Below, in pieces: positions 10,281-20,011 of a stretch of DNA of 64,000 nucleotides. Numbering within the stretch: position 1 is the first letter of the stretch; every line of letters begins with the position of its first letter. A model generated the notes under the pieces. The model made no database searches and was not told the DNA's origin. It saw only the letters and a list, made by a program, of their open reading frames with translations. The stretch is from Holosporaceae bacterium (lineage in GTDB: Bacteria; Pseudomonadota; Alphaproteobacteria; UBA7879; UBA5542): positions 434,001 to 498,000 of the forward strand of contig CP060261.1 in assembly GCA_022646525.1 (NCBI GenBank), given 5' to 3'. The position numbers and the translations under genes were made by a program.

Positions 10281-11294
10281 ATGAAAACAATTGTTTTAGG
10301 TATTGAAACAAGCTGTGACGAGACGGCTGCAGCAGTGGTATCGGATGATCGTACCATTCTATCAAACGTCGTTTTTTCCCAAATTGACGATCACAAACCT
10401 TATGGGGGGGTGATTCCAGAACTTTCTGCGCGTCAGCACTTACATTTGTTGCCCAAGGTTATTGATCAGGCTTTGTCGCAAGGAGGTGTTGCGTTAGAAG
10501 AGGTGACCGCCATTGCAGCGACAGGAGGACCGGGACTGATTGGTGGGGTAATTGTTGGTGTGATGATGGCAAAATCAATGGCTTTTCATCAAAAAAAGCC
10601 CTTTATTGCTGTGAATCACCTTGAAGGACATGCTTTAACAGCCCGTTTAACTCACGATGTTTCTTTTCCATTTATGCTTCTTCTTGTGTCGGGGGGGCAT
10701 ACACAAATTATTCACGTATCAGGTGTTGGGCAATATCATCTTTTGGGAACTACACTTGATGATGCTGTCGGGGAAACATTTGATAAAGTTGCTAAAATGT
10801 TGGGTCTTTCGTACCCAGGAGGCCCTGCTCTTGAGCGATATGCAGAAGGAGGTGATGCAACAGCCATTGCTTTCCCAAAACCTCTCTTTCATCGGCCGGA
10901 TTGCCAGCTTTCATTTTCTGGTTTGAAGACGGCCGTTCGGGTCGAGCTTGAGAAGAACCTAAACCAAGGGTCGCTGTATAAAAAGAATGTAGCGGCATCA
11001 TTCCAAGAAACAGTCAGCCAAGTGCTTTTGAAGAAACTAGAGAATGCCCTTGGCCTTTATCCCAATACTAAAAATATTGTGGTTGCAGGTGGTGTTGCCG
11101 CCAATAAGCGCATTCGGCAAGGCCTTGAAACGATAGCGGAAAAGAATAATAAGAAACTTTTTTTGCCGCCCATTTCTTTGTGTACAGATAATGCAGCTAT
11201 GATTGCATGGGCAGGTACAGAACGCTTTAAAATGGGCCACACATCTTCTTTTGATTTTGCACCACGTCCTCGATGGCCTTTATCTGACCTATAG
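10281..11294 (+). CDS. tsaD: tRNA N6-adenosine threonylcarbamoyltransferase
   Basis: TsaD transfers the threonylcarbamoyl group to A37 of ANN-decoding tRNAs. 337 residues, uninterrupted. Motifs: ETSCDETAAAVV at the N-terminus, the metal-binding HxxxH in NHLEGHALTARL, SGGHTQI, the nucleotide loop DDAVGETFDKVAKMLGLSYP and the C-terminal VVAGGVAANKRIR with CTDNAAMIAWAG. It is divergently transcribed from the exported GNAT. Confidence 0.97.
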   Translation: MKTIVLGIETSCDETAAAVVSDDRTILSNVVFSQIDDHKPYGGVIPELSARQHLHLLPKVIDQALSQGGVALEEVTAIAATGGPGLIGGVIVGVMMAKSMAFHQKKPFIAVNHLEGHALTARLTHDVSFPFMLLLVSGGHTQIIHVSGVGQYHLLGTTLDDAVGETFDKVAKMLGLSYPGGPALERYAEGGDATAIAFPKPLFHRPDCQLSFSGLKTAVRVELEKNLNQGSLYKKNVAASFQETVSQVLLKKLENALGLYPNTKNIVVAGGVAANKRIRQGLETIAEKNNKKLFLPPISLCTDNAAMIAWAGTERFKMGHTSSFDFAPRPRWPLSDL

Positions 11295-11352
11295 CCTTAT
11301 TGCTGGATCATAGAATTGCTGTATACTGAAATTGATAAGGGGATGGCTTTCT

Positions 11353-12183
11353 ATGGTATGTGCCTTGAAGGGTCGGTATATAAAAATTTTCATTCTAACT
11401 TTGTGCTTGTTGGCGCCTGCATATGCAGGAAAAATAGAAAAAATTCGTGCCAATGGAGTTTTGCGTGTTGCAATGCAGATGCGCGATGAAAGTCCATTTG
11501 TTCTGAAAACGGGGAAAAAACATCTTACAGGGATTGATGTGCGGATTGGTAAAAGAATTGCGAAGCATCTGGGGGTTGATGTTAAGTTTATTCGCACAGT
11601 TAAAACACCAGATCAAGTGGTGCGTCAGGTGGAACGTGGGGAAGCAGATATAGCTATTTCTAACTTAAGCATCACCTTAGATCGTGCATTGCGTGTGGGC
11701 TTTTCTTCACCTTATATTCATTTGCATAAAGCGGTTATTTTAAGCCAGAAGCACTTTAATCTTTTGAAAAAGAATGACAATGAGACGCTGCGCACATTTT
11801 TTTCTGGAAAGAATAAACTAGGGGTGATGAAAGAAAGTTCCTATGTTGAATTTGCTCGCGTAGAGTTTCCAAACGCAGAACTTGTTGAATACGATGATTG
11901 GGATCAGTTGGTACAAGATCTGAATGAGGGAAAAGTTGCAGGTGGATTTTGGGATCAATTTGAAATTGAAAAGGTTGTTCTGACAGAGCCCCATGGACTG
12001 CTTAATTATTTTGTTGTCCAGCTTCAGGTGCCGACAGATAAGGTGGCCATTGCTCTACCAAAAAATGATGTACACTTTTTAAGATGGATTAATACTTTTA
12101 TGGAAATCGAAGTCAATATCTTGAGTGCCAGAGATTTGGCAATTTCTTATATGAAATATGGGCGTGAAAATGAGTCTCGTTAA
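11353..12183 (+). CDS. Periplasmic solute-binding protein, SBP_bac_3 (amino-acid) family
   Basis: 276 residues from MVCALKGRYIKIFILTLCLL, a signal peptide ending at APAYAG. The mature protein shows the family pattern IRANGVLRVAMQMRDESPF, LTGIDVRIGKRIAKHLGVDV, VERGEADIAISNLSIT and the second-lobe segment NKLGVMKESSYVEFA. No ABC permease or ATPase gene follows; instead its last codons overlap the start of an SDF-family symporter gene, which suggests that the two work together. Ligand unknown, an amino acid by family. Confidence 0.88.
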   Translation: MVCALKGRYIKIFILTLCLLAPAYAGKIEKIRANGVLRVAMQMRDESPFVLKTGKKHLTGIDVRIGKRIAKHLGVDVKFIRTVKTPDQVVRQVERGEADIAISNLSITLDRALRVGFSSPYIHLHKAVILSQKHFNLLKKNDNETLRTFFSGKNKLGVMKESSYVEFARVEFPNAELVEYDDWDQLVQDLNEGKVAGGFWDQFEIEKVVLTEPHGLLNYFVVQLQVPTDKVAIALPKNDVHFLRWINTFMEIEVNILSARDLAISYMKYGRENESR

Positions 12184-13446
12184 AAACAATGTCATCAGCT
12201 CATTAAATATGCTTCTTGCTGTTTGCTTGGGGGGCTTGGTTGGGGTCTTTTTTCCGAAGTTTGCCGGTAATGTGTCTGGTATTCATGGGGTGCTCTCAAA
12301 CCTACTTCAAATGTGCGTTATTCCTATCGTTGTAAGCTCGCTGATTGTTGAAATTGTTTCGTTTCTAAAGTCGGCGCAAAAATCAGGTATACGTAAATTT
12401 TTAGGGTTGAGCGTATTCTTTTCTCTCGCGTTTGCAATTATGGCCACCGTTTTCAGCTTTGTTTTCCAGCCTGGTAAACAGACAACATTTCGATCAGAGT
12501 CTTACCTTAATGAACGTGTTATTAAAGCGTCTATTATGAAAAGAGACTTAGATCAGCCTATCGAACATAAAACTCACCAAAACTTTTTTGATTTTTTTGA
12601 ACACGCTGTACCCAAAAATATTTTTAAGTCTTTTAGTACAAATAAGACATTCCAAATTATTCTATTTACAATCATTTTTGCGATTGCCCTTTCAAGTACG
12701 GCGCACCCTGGCAATATAGAAAGCTTTTTTCGAACGACCTATGACGCGTTTACGAAAATATTTTCTTTTGTACTACTGTTTTTACCGGTTCTTGTTTTTA
12801 CCTCGACCTCACTGTCAGTGTCTCAAGTTGGCTTACGTGTGTTTTTAGATATGGGCCCTTTCTTAAAAGTTTTGTTTGCGCAGCTTTTAATTATTTTTTG
12901 TATTAACTTTATTTTGTTAAGAAAGTTGTTGGGGGTATCGTTCTTTTCTATTTTAAGGCAGCTTGAAACATCAATACTTGTTGCATTTAGTGGGTCTGTT
13001 TTGGCGGCGACTTTTCCGGCATTAAATTTTTTCAAAAAAATGGGCACACAGAATCGGCAATTTATGACAATTGTGGCACCCATTTCTATGTTTCTAAATC
13101 GGTTTGGCAGCATTATGTATTTTTGCTGTGCTGCCTTCTTTATTGGCCAAGTATATGGACACAACTTCACCTATGAACAAATATTCTTTGTCATTACGCT
13201 ATCGATTTTGGGGGTATTGCGTCATCTGGTAGTGGCTCATCAGAAGGCATTACAACGGCACTTCTTTTATCGATTCTAGATCCAATTAATATACCATCAG
13301 GCCAACTTGTGATTGTTCTAGCCGGGCTCGACTTTATTGTGATGCCCTTTCTGTCCATCATTACACTACAAACAAATGTGACATTGCTTTCGCTGCTGTT
13401 GAAAAATAATGCACTTTTGTTTAGTAAAAAAATTAAGCAGAAATAA
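12170..13446 (+). CDS. Dicarboxylate/amino-acid:cation symporter (SDF/DAACS family), divergent, frameshifted
   Basis: Inner-membrane secondary transporter. Start MSLVKNNVIS overlaps the binding-protein stop. N-terminal segments LLAVCLGGLVGVFFPKFAG and LLQMCVIPIVVSSLIVEIVS are typical. A missing G near 13210 (G5 run) truncates the reading; restoring it continues GIASSGSGSSEGITTALLL (hairpin 2) and LDFIVMPFLSIITLQTNV to a stop at 13446. Transport residues usually seen in the NMDGT and D-M-x-R-T-x-x-N-V motifs are replaced (LNRFGS and IVMPFLSIITLQ), so substrate or mechanism probably differs. About 425 residues. Confidence 0.85.
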
Positions 13447-14641
13447 TTTTTTGTGTTTGCTTATGCTTCCAAAACAGCAATACGAGAATGCTGATGCACG
13501 TGACAACGGCACTGTATCTGAATGCGCCAATCGACCCAAAGCGATCCCACAAAACACCGGCAAACTTACTGGCAATTAGAATATCGATCCCCATGACGAT
13601 ATAGAAAATACCAAATGCTGTGCCACGAACATGCTTAGGTGCTTTTTCTGAAACCATAGACACAAATACACTTTGTGTTGTGCCCATTTGTGCCCCCCAA
13701 AAGAAAACACCTAAATAAACAAAAAGCGGAGAGGCGCCAAAAATCATACACATGTTTGCAAGAAGCATGAAAGAAAAACCTAAAAGCAGAATGTTTTCAC
13801 GACGGAAGCGGTCAGAGAGTGCACCGATTGGGAAGGCGCTTAGGAACTGTCCCATATTAAAAAGAACCATCACCATCGAGATATAAGTGATATTAACACC
13901 CACTTCTCTTACCCGGAATGTCAGGTATGACTCGCCAAAATGTGCTAATTCATAAATACCCAACATACCAATAACGTGCCAATAATCTTTTTTTAACTCA
14001 AATACAGAGCGCCAATTGAATGGTTTTTGCTTAGGCTTTGTAATTTCTTTTAAAGGAACTGCTTTCGGTTCTTTAATTCCAAATATAAAGAGAACAAGCG
14101 CAATAATGGCTGGAATGAAGGCACACAAAAATAAAAGCCGAAAATTATTTCCAGAAATGGTCATAATCCAGACAACGATGGCAGCCCCTGTTACAGAGCC
14201 CGCGGTTTTAAGAGATTTTGAAAGCCCATAGGAAGATCCACGTTTTGTTTTGGGGACAAGGTCGCCAATGAGAGCATCGCGAGGAGATGCTTGAAGGCCA
14301 TTTGTAATGCGATCAAGAGAACGGATAAAAACAACAAATCCAACAGAAGAGGATAGGGCGAAGAGAGGTTTTACAAGGGCAGATAAGCCATAACCAACGC
14401 CAAGCACAACTTTTCTGTTTTGAATAATGTCACTTATTGATCCAGCAACAATACGCATGGCGTGCGATACAAATTCAACAAATCCATCAATCGCACCAAT
14501 GGTATGTTCAGAGGCCCCCAGTTCAGTCTTCATAAAAATAGGCATTTGGCTAAACACCATAATGGTGGCCATGTTAATCAAGAAGCCTGTAATACTAATA
14601 ACCCAAATACTTTTCGGTAAACTTGAAAGTAGTTTTTTCAA
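13433..14641 (-). CDS. MFS transporter
   Basis: 402 residues, about twelve hydrophobic segments, no frameshift. The loop between helices 2 and 3 reads GSISDIIQNRKVVLG, and the corresponding loop in the second half reads GALSDRFRRENILLLG, both versions of the MFS motif A. Substrate unknown; the second copy near FGESYLTFRVREVG resembles MFS proteins annotated as drug or small-molecule efflux. Its 3' end overlaps convergently with the symporter gene. Confidence 0.88.
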   Translation of the reverse strand: MKKLLSSLPKSIWVISITGFLINMATIMVFSQMPIFMKTELGASEHTIGAIDGFVEFVSHAMRIVAGSISDIIQNRKVVLGVGYGLSALVKPLFALSSSVGFVVFIRSLDRITNGLQASPRDALIGDLVPKTKRGSSYGLSKSLKTAGSVTGAAIVVWIMTISGNNFRLLFLCAFIPAIIALVLFIFGIKEPKAVPLKEITKPKQKPFNWRSVFELKKDYWHVIGMLGIYELAHFGESYLTFRVREVGVNITYISMVMVLFNMGQFLSAFPIGALSDRFRRENILLLGFSFMLLANMCMIFGASPLFVYLGVFFWGAQMGTTQSVFVSMVSEKAPKHVRGTAFGIFYIVMGIDILIASKFAGVLWDRFGSIGAFRYSAVVTCISILVLLFWKHKQTQKIISA

Positions 14642-14682
14642 GAGCTTATTCCCTAATACGACGTAAACTTAAGCGACGCCGA

Positions 14683-15234
14683 TTAATCTTCAATAACAAT
14701 GAGAGTTTTTCCTCGACGACCTTGATTGCTTGCGGCCGGTGCTTTTGTGGCAGCAGGATATCTAGGGGTTTGATCAAGCACAATACGAGAACGTCCACGA
14801 CTGTTCATCATGACAAGTACAGGTTGCCCAACAGCAATGGGTGCGCCTGATCCTTGAACAATTGTCACAATACGACCAGTGGTAAGCTCTACTGTATACT
14901 CAAGTGCATTTTGAGTTTTCAAGCCTTTTTGAAGAAGGTTGCCGCCAAGAGCACCTGCTGCTGCACCTGCAACAAGGCCGACCGCTGATCCACTTCCTTT
15001 ACCAAGATGTGACCCAAGAATGCCCCCTGCAAGACCACCACCAACAAGACCAGCAGTATTGTCTTCTAGTTTGTCTCCACCTTTAACTTTGACTTTTCTC
15101 ACAGAAAGAACGGTGCCTCGATAGGTTTCTGTAACACTACCAGCGTCATCTTCAGAATATTCATCAGAAGAAAGATTCTTAGCGCATCCTCCCAAAAGGG
15201 CGAGGATTGCAAAAAAAGCCAATGTTTGTTTCAT
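14683..15234 (-). CDS. Glycine-zipper 2TM outer-membrane lipoprotein (SlyB/PcpC-like)
   Basis: 183 residues from MKQTLAFFAILALLGGCAK, a lipoprotein signal with lipobox LGGC. The centre is a glycine zipper: NTAGLVGGGLAGGILGSHLG followed by AVGLVAGAAAGALGGNLL. After it comes a beta-rich part with YTVELTTGRIVTIVQGSGAP, as in SlyB family proteins, and a low-complexity basic tail. Role: envelope integrity by family. A second in-frame ATG five codons upstream (15249) is possible. Confidence 0.82.
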   Translation of the reverse strand: MKQTLAFFAILALLGGCAKNLSSDEYSEDDAGSVTETYRGTVLSVRKVKVKGGDKLEDNTAGLVGGGLAGGILGSHLGKGSGSAVGLVAGAAAGALGGNLLQKGLKTQNALEYTVELTTGRIVTIVQGSGAPIAVGQPVLVMMNSRGRSRIVLDQTPRYPAATKAPAASNQGRRGKTLIVIED

Positions 15235-15337
15235 GGGGTGTCTCTTCAAGGTTTAATAACAACGAACCCTAATAATCTCATATTTTTTGGATTAGTCAAG
15301 AATATGCTTGATGATTTCAACTGAAACAAATTAATAT

Positions 15338-16683
15338 ATGAATAAGGGTTGGTTTATGCGTTTTTTTATACTGTTTGTTGTTTTTTGTGCATTTCCTTTG
15401 GGGGTTTGGTCAAAGTACGCAAGCCATCAATGTAGAGACCTGCGCGTCTATTTAAAGTACCTAGAAACTTCAAAGCCTGGCACGTTAGAACGTCATCCAA
15501 AGTGTAATGCTTTTGCTATTCGGTCTGCAAAGAAGTCGGAAAAAAATCGAGAGTTCTGGATTAATCATATAGAGCTTGCCTACAAAAATCATTTTGGGTA
15601 CGCTTCTGCCATATTTAAAAATTGCCCTAACTGCACTTTTCGGGCGCCTATTTTTGAACCGCGTGCATTTAAGAAGTTGAAGCGAGATTATGTTTTTGTT
15701 TTATCTATCGATGGTGGTGGGGTTAAAGGTTTAATTCCAGCACGAATTCTTCAACATATTGAACGGGAAACAGGCACACCGATTACGGATATTTTTGATG
15801 TGTATGTGGGCACATCAACTGGAGGCATTATTTCCTTCTCTTAACGGCACCAAACCATCAGGGGCGGCCTCAATATAATATAAATGAAATTGTTGAAATG
15901 TATAAAACGCTTTCTAAGAAGGTATTTAAACAATCTTTTTTTTTCAGCTTTCGACGCTGGCGATCTAAATTAGGACTTACTTCGTCTTATTCTGTAAAGC
16001 CTTACGAGCAGCTTTTGAAAAAATACGTGTCAAATAGATTGATGCGTCAGGCTATTCGACCAGTTCTTGTGACGAGTATCGATATAAAAATAAAACACCT
16101 GTTTATTTTTCATCTTTGCCAAACTTTCAAACACTTCCTTTTGCCCGCCTTTATGGGAAGCAGCGCGCGCGACGAGTGCAGCGCCCCTCTATTTTAAACC
16201 GTTGAATATAGTCTATAAACAATATTCCTACTTGCTGGCTGACGGAGGTGTTGGTATCAATAACCCCTCATTACTGGGCGTATTGATGGCAAAAAAATGT
16301 TTCCTGAGAAAAAAATTGTGATGCTCTCTTTAAGTACGCAGACAGAGTCAAAACCCCAAGTTTTGTGCATAAAGGGCCTTTGGGTGGTGGCGCTCTTTTC
16401 TTATAAAGGGTTAAGAAATATACGCAATATTCTTGATAATTTAATGATTATTCCAAGTGCAACGAGTCATGAGACCGTTAAAGCAATGGTTGAAGCAGAT
16501 GGAGGTTTCTACTTTCGTATTGTGCCGGATGCAAAAGAAAACATTACTATGGATGATACATCTGATCGCACAATCCGTAAAATGGAAGAAATTTCTGACA
16601 ATATTATTGAAAACGATAGGGATCTCAAGCGCCTTAGGGCCGTACTGCCTTCTTATATAAACTACAGAAAAAAAAATAAATAA
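15338..16683 (+). CDS. Exported patatin-like phospholipase (frameshifted)
   Basis: Lipid acyl hydrolase of the patatin family. Signal peptide MRFFILFVVFCAFPLGVWS begins at 15356 (an ATG at 15338 is also in frame). The oxyanion/glycine motif DGGGVKGLIPARIL lies near residue 123, the nucleophile motif GTSTGG near residue 165, and the catalytic Asp motif DGGVGINNP at about 16240. Frame changes occur near 15840, 16090-16200 and 16295. The C-terminus continues to KIVMLSLSTQTE and ends at 16683. About 445 residues. Exported patatins are frequent effectors of intracellular bacteria, which is an inference here. Confidence 0.85.
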
Positions 16684-16755
16684 ACACCAGGGAAAGTGCA
16701 ACAGCGTGTGCATTATTTTTTGAGCAAAAAAATACGCACCATTATAACGTGCTGT

Positions 16756-16983
16756 TCAGGGTAAGATATCTATAATATTCATAAAGCTGTGTCGTTGAAG
16801 TTGCGCCCGGAAAAGAAGCGTTTCTGACTCTACCCACAAGCGGTGCGGTGAGGCAGGCAACAAAAGTTTTTCTATGGCTGCAATGAGGGGGTGCCCCAAA
16901 GCACGGGCGTGATGATAAGAAATAATAAAATCGATGGGATCTTTCTGGTGTGTATAGTGTTCAATATTTTGAAAAGTATGCAC
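16756..16983 (-). CDS. Small hypothetical protein
   Basis: 75 residues (MHTFQNIEHYTHQKDPIDF...), starting 20 bp after the dnaA stop on the same strand. I do not recognise the family. It has no signal peptide or membrane segment and is rich in His and Leu. It may be a genuine small gene behind dnaA or the broken remainder of a longer one. Confidence 0.35.
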   Translation of the reverse strand: MHTFQNIEHYTHQKDPIDFIISYHHARALGHPLIAAIEKLLLPASPHRLWVESETLLFRAQLQRHSFMNIIDILP

Positions 16984-17003
16984 ATAAATTTTTGTCGGGA
17001 CAT

Positions 17004-18335
17004 TTAGTGGCTTAACATTTTTTCAAGAAGTGATAAGTCGTTCTGAAATCCTGGATCATCTGCTTGAAGAGATTGCACAGTTTTGACGGCGTGAATGACA
17101 GTCGTATGATCACGGCCGCCAAACTTGCGCCCAATTTCAGGCAGCGAGCGTGACGTCAACTGCTTTGAGAGATACATGGCAATTTGTAGGGTGCGGGCGA
17201 CTGTTCTGGCGCGCTTGCTGGAATGCATATCACTGACGCGAATGTTGAAGTGCTCTGCCACATGGCGCTGGATTTCTTCAATCGTAATATATTTTTCGTT
17301 GGCCTTTAAAAGATCGCGCAAAACTTCTTGTGTTTTATCTAAGGTAATTTCACCGCCTACAAGTGTGGCATGGGCCATGATGCGATTCAGGGCACCCTCA
17401 AGTTCACGAATGTTTGAAGTTACTTTGTGGGCCAAAAATTCAAGAATTTCTTGTGGAATTTCCATGGGCAAATTTTCTGCCTTTGCCTGCAAAATACCAA
17501 GCCGAAGCTCGTATGTGCTGGGGTGAATATCTGCCACGAGCCCCCATCCAAGGCGCGAACGCATACGTTCCTCAATACCTTTCATTTCAGCTGGAGATTT
17601 ATCGGCTGAAAGGATAATTTGGCGCTTTTGATCAACCAACGAGTTGAAAGTGTGGAAGAATTCTTCTTGAGTAGAGTCCTTTCCGCTAATGAACTGAACG
17701 TCATCAATCATTAAAATATCAACCGAACGCAGTTGTTCTCGAAAATTGATAATCGTTTTATGGCGCAGCGCACGAATAAATTGATACATAAATTTTTCTG
17801 CAGACATGTAAATTACTTTACGCTGTGGTTGGGTTTTATGAAGTTGCCAAGCAACAGCATGCATCAGGTGCGTTTTACCAAGGCCAACACCGCCATAGAG
17901 AAAAAGGGGATTAAAGTATACTTGATCTGATTCAGCTACGCGCTGGGCAGCCGCATACGCAAGTTCGTTTGGTTTCCCAACCACAAAGTTTTCAAAGGTG
18001 AATCTTGGGTCAAGTCCTGCTGTTGAGTTTTTCAGCAGATAGTTGTCAAGAGCTTCGCTTTCATTGTTTTGGGTGTTGTATGACGGTGTTGGGGCAGCGC
18101 TATTAGATTCTTCTTCTTTGACAACAATTTCAATGCCATAAAGCTGCGTGTCGGGCACATGGTGCCGATATGTTTCTAAGATTTTTTCAAGGTATCGAGA
18201 GGCAATCCAATCTCGGATAAAGGCAGAAGGGACAGATAAAATGATTTTCCCCCCCGTGTCAGCTTCTAGTTTCAAAAACTTAAGCCATCCCTTGAACACC
18301 GTTTGTCCAAAGATATCGGGCAGAAGGGAATACAC
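17004..18335 (-). CDS. dnaA: Chromosomal replication initiator protein DnaA
   Basis: AAA+ ATPase that opens the replication origin. Domain III has the Walker A GGVGLGKTHLMHA near residue 148, Walker B ILMIDDVQFI, and the conserved FFHTFNSLVDQKRQIILSAD. Domain IV has the DNA-binding signature GGRDHTTVIHAV. The start is uncertain: a GTG at 18335 begins inside domain I, but the frame continues upstream through KTDAWNH, which matches the usual DnaA N-terminus, until a TGA near 18385; a one-base error there would restore an ATG start near 18392. rpsT lies upstream, as often in alphaproteobacteria. About 443 residues from the GTG. Confidence 0.95.
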   Translation of the reverse strand: MYSLLPDIFGQTVFKGWLKFLKLEADTGGKIILSVPSAFIRDWIASRYLEKILETYRHHVPDTQLYGIEIVVKEEESNSAAPTPSYNTQNNESEALDNYLLKNSTAGLDPRFTFENFVVGKPNELAYAAAQRVAESDQVYFNPLFLYGGVGLGKTHLMHAVAWQLHKTQPQRKVIYMSAEKFMYQFIRALRHKTIINFREQLRSVDILMIDDVQFISGKDSTQEEFFHTFNSLVDQKRQIILSADKSPAEMKGIEERMRSRLGWGLVADIHPSTYELRLGILQAKAENLPMEIPQEILEFLAHKVTSNIRELEGALNRIMAHATLVGGEITLDKTQEVLRDLLKANEKYITIEEIQRHVAEHFNIRVSDMHSSKRARTVARTLQIAMYLSKQLTSRSLPEIGRKFGGRDHTTVIHAVKTVQSLQADDPGFQNDLSLLEKMLSH

Positions 18336-18439
18336 ATGATTCCATGCATCAGTTTTGTTTGTTACAGAAACACCTCGAGCAATCCAAGCAAGTCATCTTT
18401 CTCAGATGTAACGATCATACCGTGTTTAAAAAAAAGAAT

Positions 18440-18700
18440 CTAGAGGGCCTTGATTTTGTGTGAAAGGCGGCCAATTTTTCTGGCAGCAGCATTCGCGTGG
18501 ATCAAACCTTTTTTTGCACTTTTTACAAGGGTTGGTTCAACAGTCTTGAAAAAAACCTCTGCAGATTTTTTATCACCCTGTGCAATTGCCTGTTCAACTT
18601 TTTTCACTGCTGTGCGCAAAGTGCTCATGTGAGACTTGTTACGTGCCGTACGCACGACTGTTTGACGAACACGCTTTAGCGCTGACTTATGATTTGCCAT
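18440..18700 (-). CDS. rpsT: 30S ribosomal protein S20
   Basis: Primary 16S rRNA-binding protein of the small subunit. 86 residues from MANHKSALKRVRQTVVRTAR (18700); highly basic, helical, with the family pattern KSALKRxR and the alanine-rich C-terminal helix KGLIHANAAARKIGRLSHKI. The in-frame ATG at 18727 is less likely because S20 normally begins MANHKSA. dnaA follows on the same strand. Confidence 0.96.
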   Translation of the reverse strand: MANHKSALKRVRQTVVRTARNKSHMSTLRTAVKKVEQAIAQGDKKSAEVFFKTVEPTLVKSAKKGLIHANAAARKIGRLSHKIKAL

Positions 18701-18810
18701 TGTTTTAATTAACCCTTTAACTAACAAAAAATTTATTGAAAATTAAATGGAACGCAAGGATTTGTCAATACTTTTAAAGAAAATCATCTTTTTATTTTAT
18801 GACGACAATT

Positions 18811-19449
18811 CTAAAAAAACGTTGTCAGAAATTTTACAAGTGTTATAACGCCATATCCTAGGATAAGGCTGCCAGAAATGGCATTCACATATTTGAAAAA
18901 ATGCTGCCCCAACTTTTTTTGTGTAAATTTAACGGTAAATGCAAGAAATGTCCACCAAGCCATGGCCCCTAAAAAAACACCTAATACAAGGTGGGGAAGA
19001 CGCATTTCTTTAAGAGGAGTTTCAAAAACACCGTATGCAGTGAACATGCCAATAAAAAGCAGCGTCGTCATTGGGCTTGCAAACGTAAGTAACAGTGTTT
19101 TGTAAAATGATCTCCAAAGATTCTGTCCTTGAACGTCTTCACCTTCTTGGTGTTTAAGGCGACTTCTTAGAATGCTTATACCAAGAAAAAAGTAAAAAAC
19201 ACCTCCAAGCAAATAGAACCATTTTGCATAGATGTGAATCAGTTTTTCTACAAGGGATGCGCTGTAAGCCGCAATCCACCCATAAACAGCGTCTGCAAGA
19301 GAGACACCTAGACCTGCCGCAAGTCCTGCTCGGCGGCCGAAAGCAAGTGTTTGACGAATACAAAAAATTGCAACGGGGCCAATGGGGGCGGCCACAGAAA
19401 AGCCAACCAAAAACCCTTTAATCAGATAAAGATCATGAAATAAAAACAT
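18811..19449 (-). CDS. LysE family amino-acid exporter
   Basis: 212-residue inner-membrane protein with six hydrophobic segments. The N-terminus has the LysE signature FLVGFSVAAPIGPVAIFCIR, followed by GRRAGLAAGLGVSLADAVYG. The centre has LLLTFASPMTTLLFIGMF, matching the second conserved N/S-P segment. Substrate unknown. No frameshift. Confidence 0.88.
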   Translation of the reverse strand: MFLFHDLYLIKGFLVGFSVAAPIGPVAIFCIRQTLAFGRRAGLAAGLGVSLADAVYGWIAAYSASLVEKLIHIYAKWFYLLGGVFYFFLGISILRSRLKHQEGEDVQGQNLWRSFYKTLLLTFASPMTTLLFIGMFTAYGVFETPLKEMRLPHLVLGVFLGAMAWWTFLAFTVKFTQKKLGQHFFKYVNAISGSLILGYGVITLVKFLTTFF

Positions 19450-19540
19450 GTCTCTAATACTAAGTTAAAATCGGAAAATGCTCAATTAGAATATGTGATA
19501 TTAAGTTGACTTTCTAAAGACTTATTTTAGAATATCCTTG

Positions 19541-20011
19541 ATGGGGTTTCTGTATAAAAAAACACTTTTTTTGACAACTGCACTATCTCTTGCGCTTAGC
19601 GTGCTTGAGTCTCGGGCGGCTGATAACCCATTCTCTGATACGTCCTCTTCGTTAGATGCGCCTTCTTCAACCCCACCAGATAAATTCAAATTTCCCAATC
19701 CGCCACCGGTTCCATCTAAGACAGATGACGAATACGAAAAATGTTACGGTGTTTCTGGAAAAGATGAAAATGCTTGTGGATTTGCCACCTTTGATGGTAC
19801 CCCGAACGATTCTGCCGGCACAGCGGTGCCATGTGACCCGGGTGCATGGCGTTGGGTGCCAAAAGGAATGTGCACGTCAATTGTTGTCGGAACCCGTGCT
19901 GATGGGACCATTCTTTATGGTACACTACACCCTTCTTTAGAGCGTGGATTCCCGGTTAAGTGTACGCCGTATAGAGGTAACGTTGTACAATCACAAACCT
20001 ATGGCCTGTAA
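19541..20011 (+). CDS. Bufferin-type RiPP precursor (DUF2282-like), exported
   Basis: 156 residues. Signal peptide FLYKKTLFLTTALSLALSV, then a Pro/Ser-rich linker and a Cys-containing core with YEKCYGVSGKDENACG, VPCDPGAWRWVPKGMCTSI and VKCTPYRG (five Cys). KCYGV and PKGxC are hallmarks of DUF2282 precursors, whose cysteines are modified by the MNIO enzyme encoded next; such bufferins bind copper or other metals in the periplasm. The linker and C-terminal tail make it longer than the usual precursor of about 90-100 residues. The stop overlaps the start of the MNIO gene, indicating an operon. Confidence 0.78.
   Translation: MGFLYKKTLFLTTALSLALSVLESRAADNPFSDTSSSLDAPSSTPPDKFKFPNPPPVPSKTDDEYEKCYGVSGKDENACGFATFDGTPNDSAGTAVPCDPGAWRWVPKGMCTSIVVGTRADGTILYGTLHPSLERGFPVKCTPYRGNVVQSQTYGL

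Noticed and set aside
12823..13170. Minus-strand open frame of 115 codons
   Set aside because: Antisense shadow of the symporter membrane segments.
16690..16740. Possible hairpin after the patatin gene
   Set aside because: The stem is only about 4 bp and AT-rich; not convincing as a terminator.
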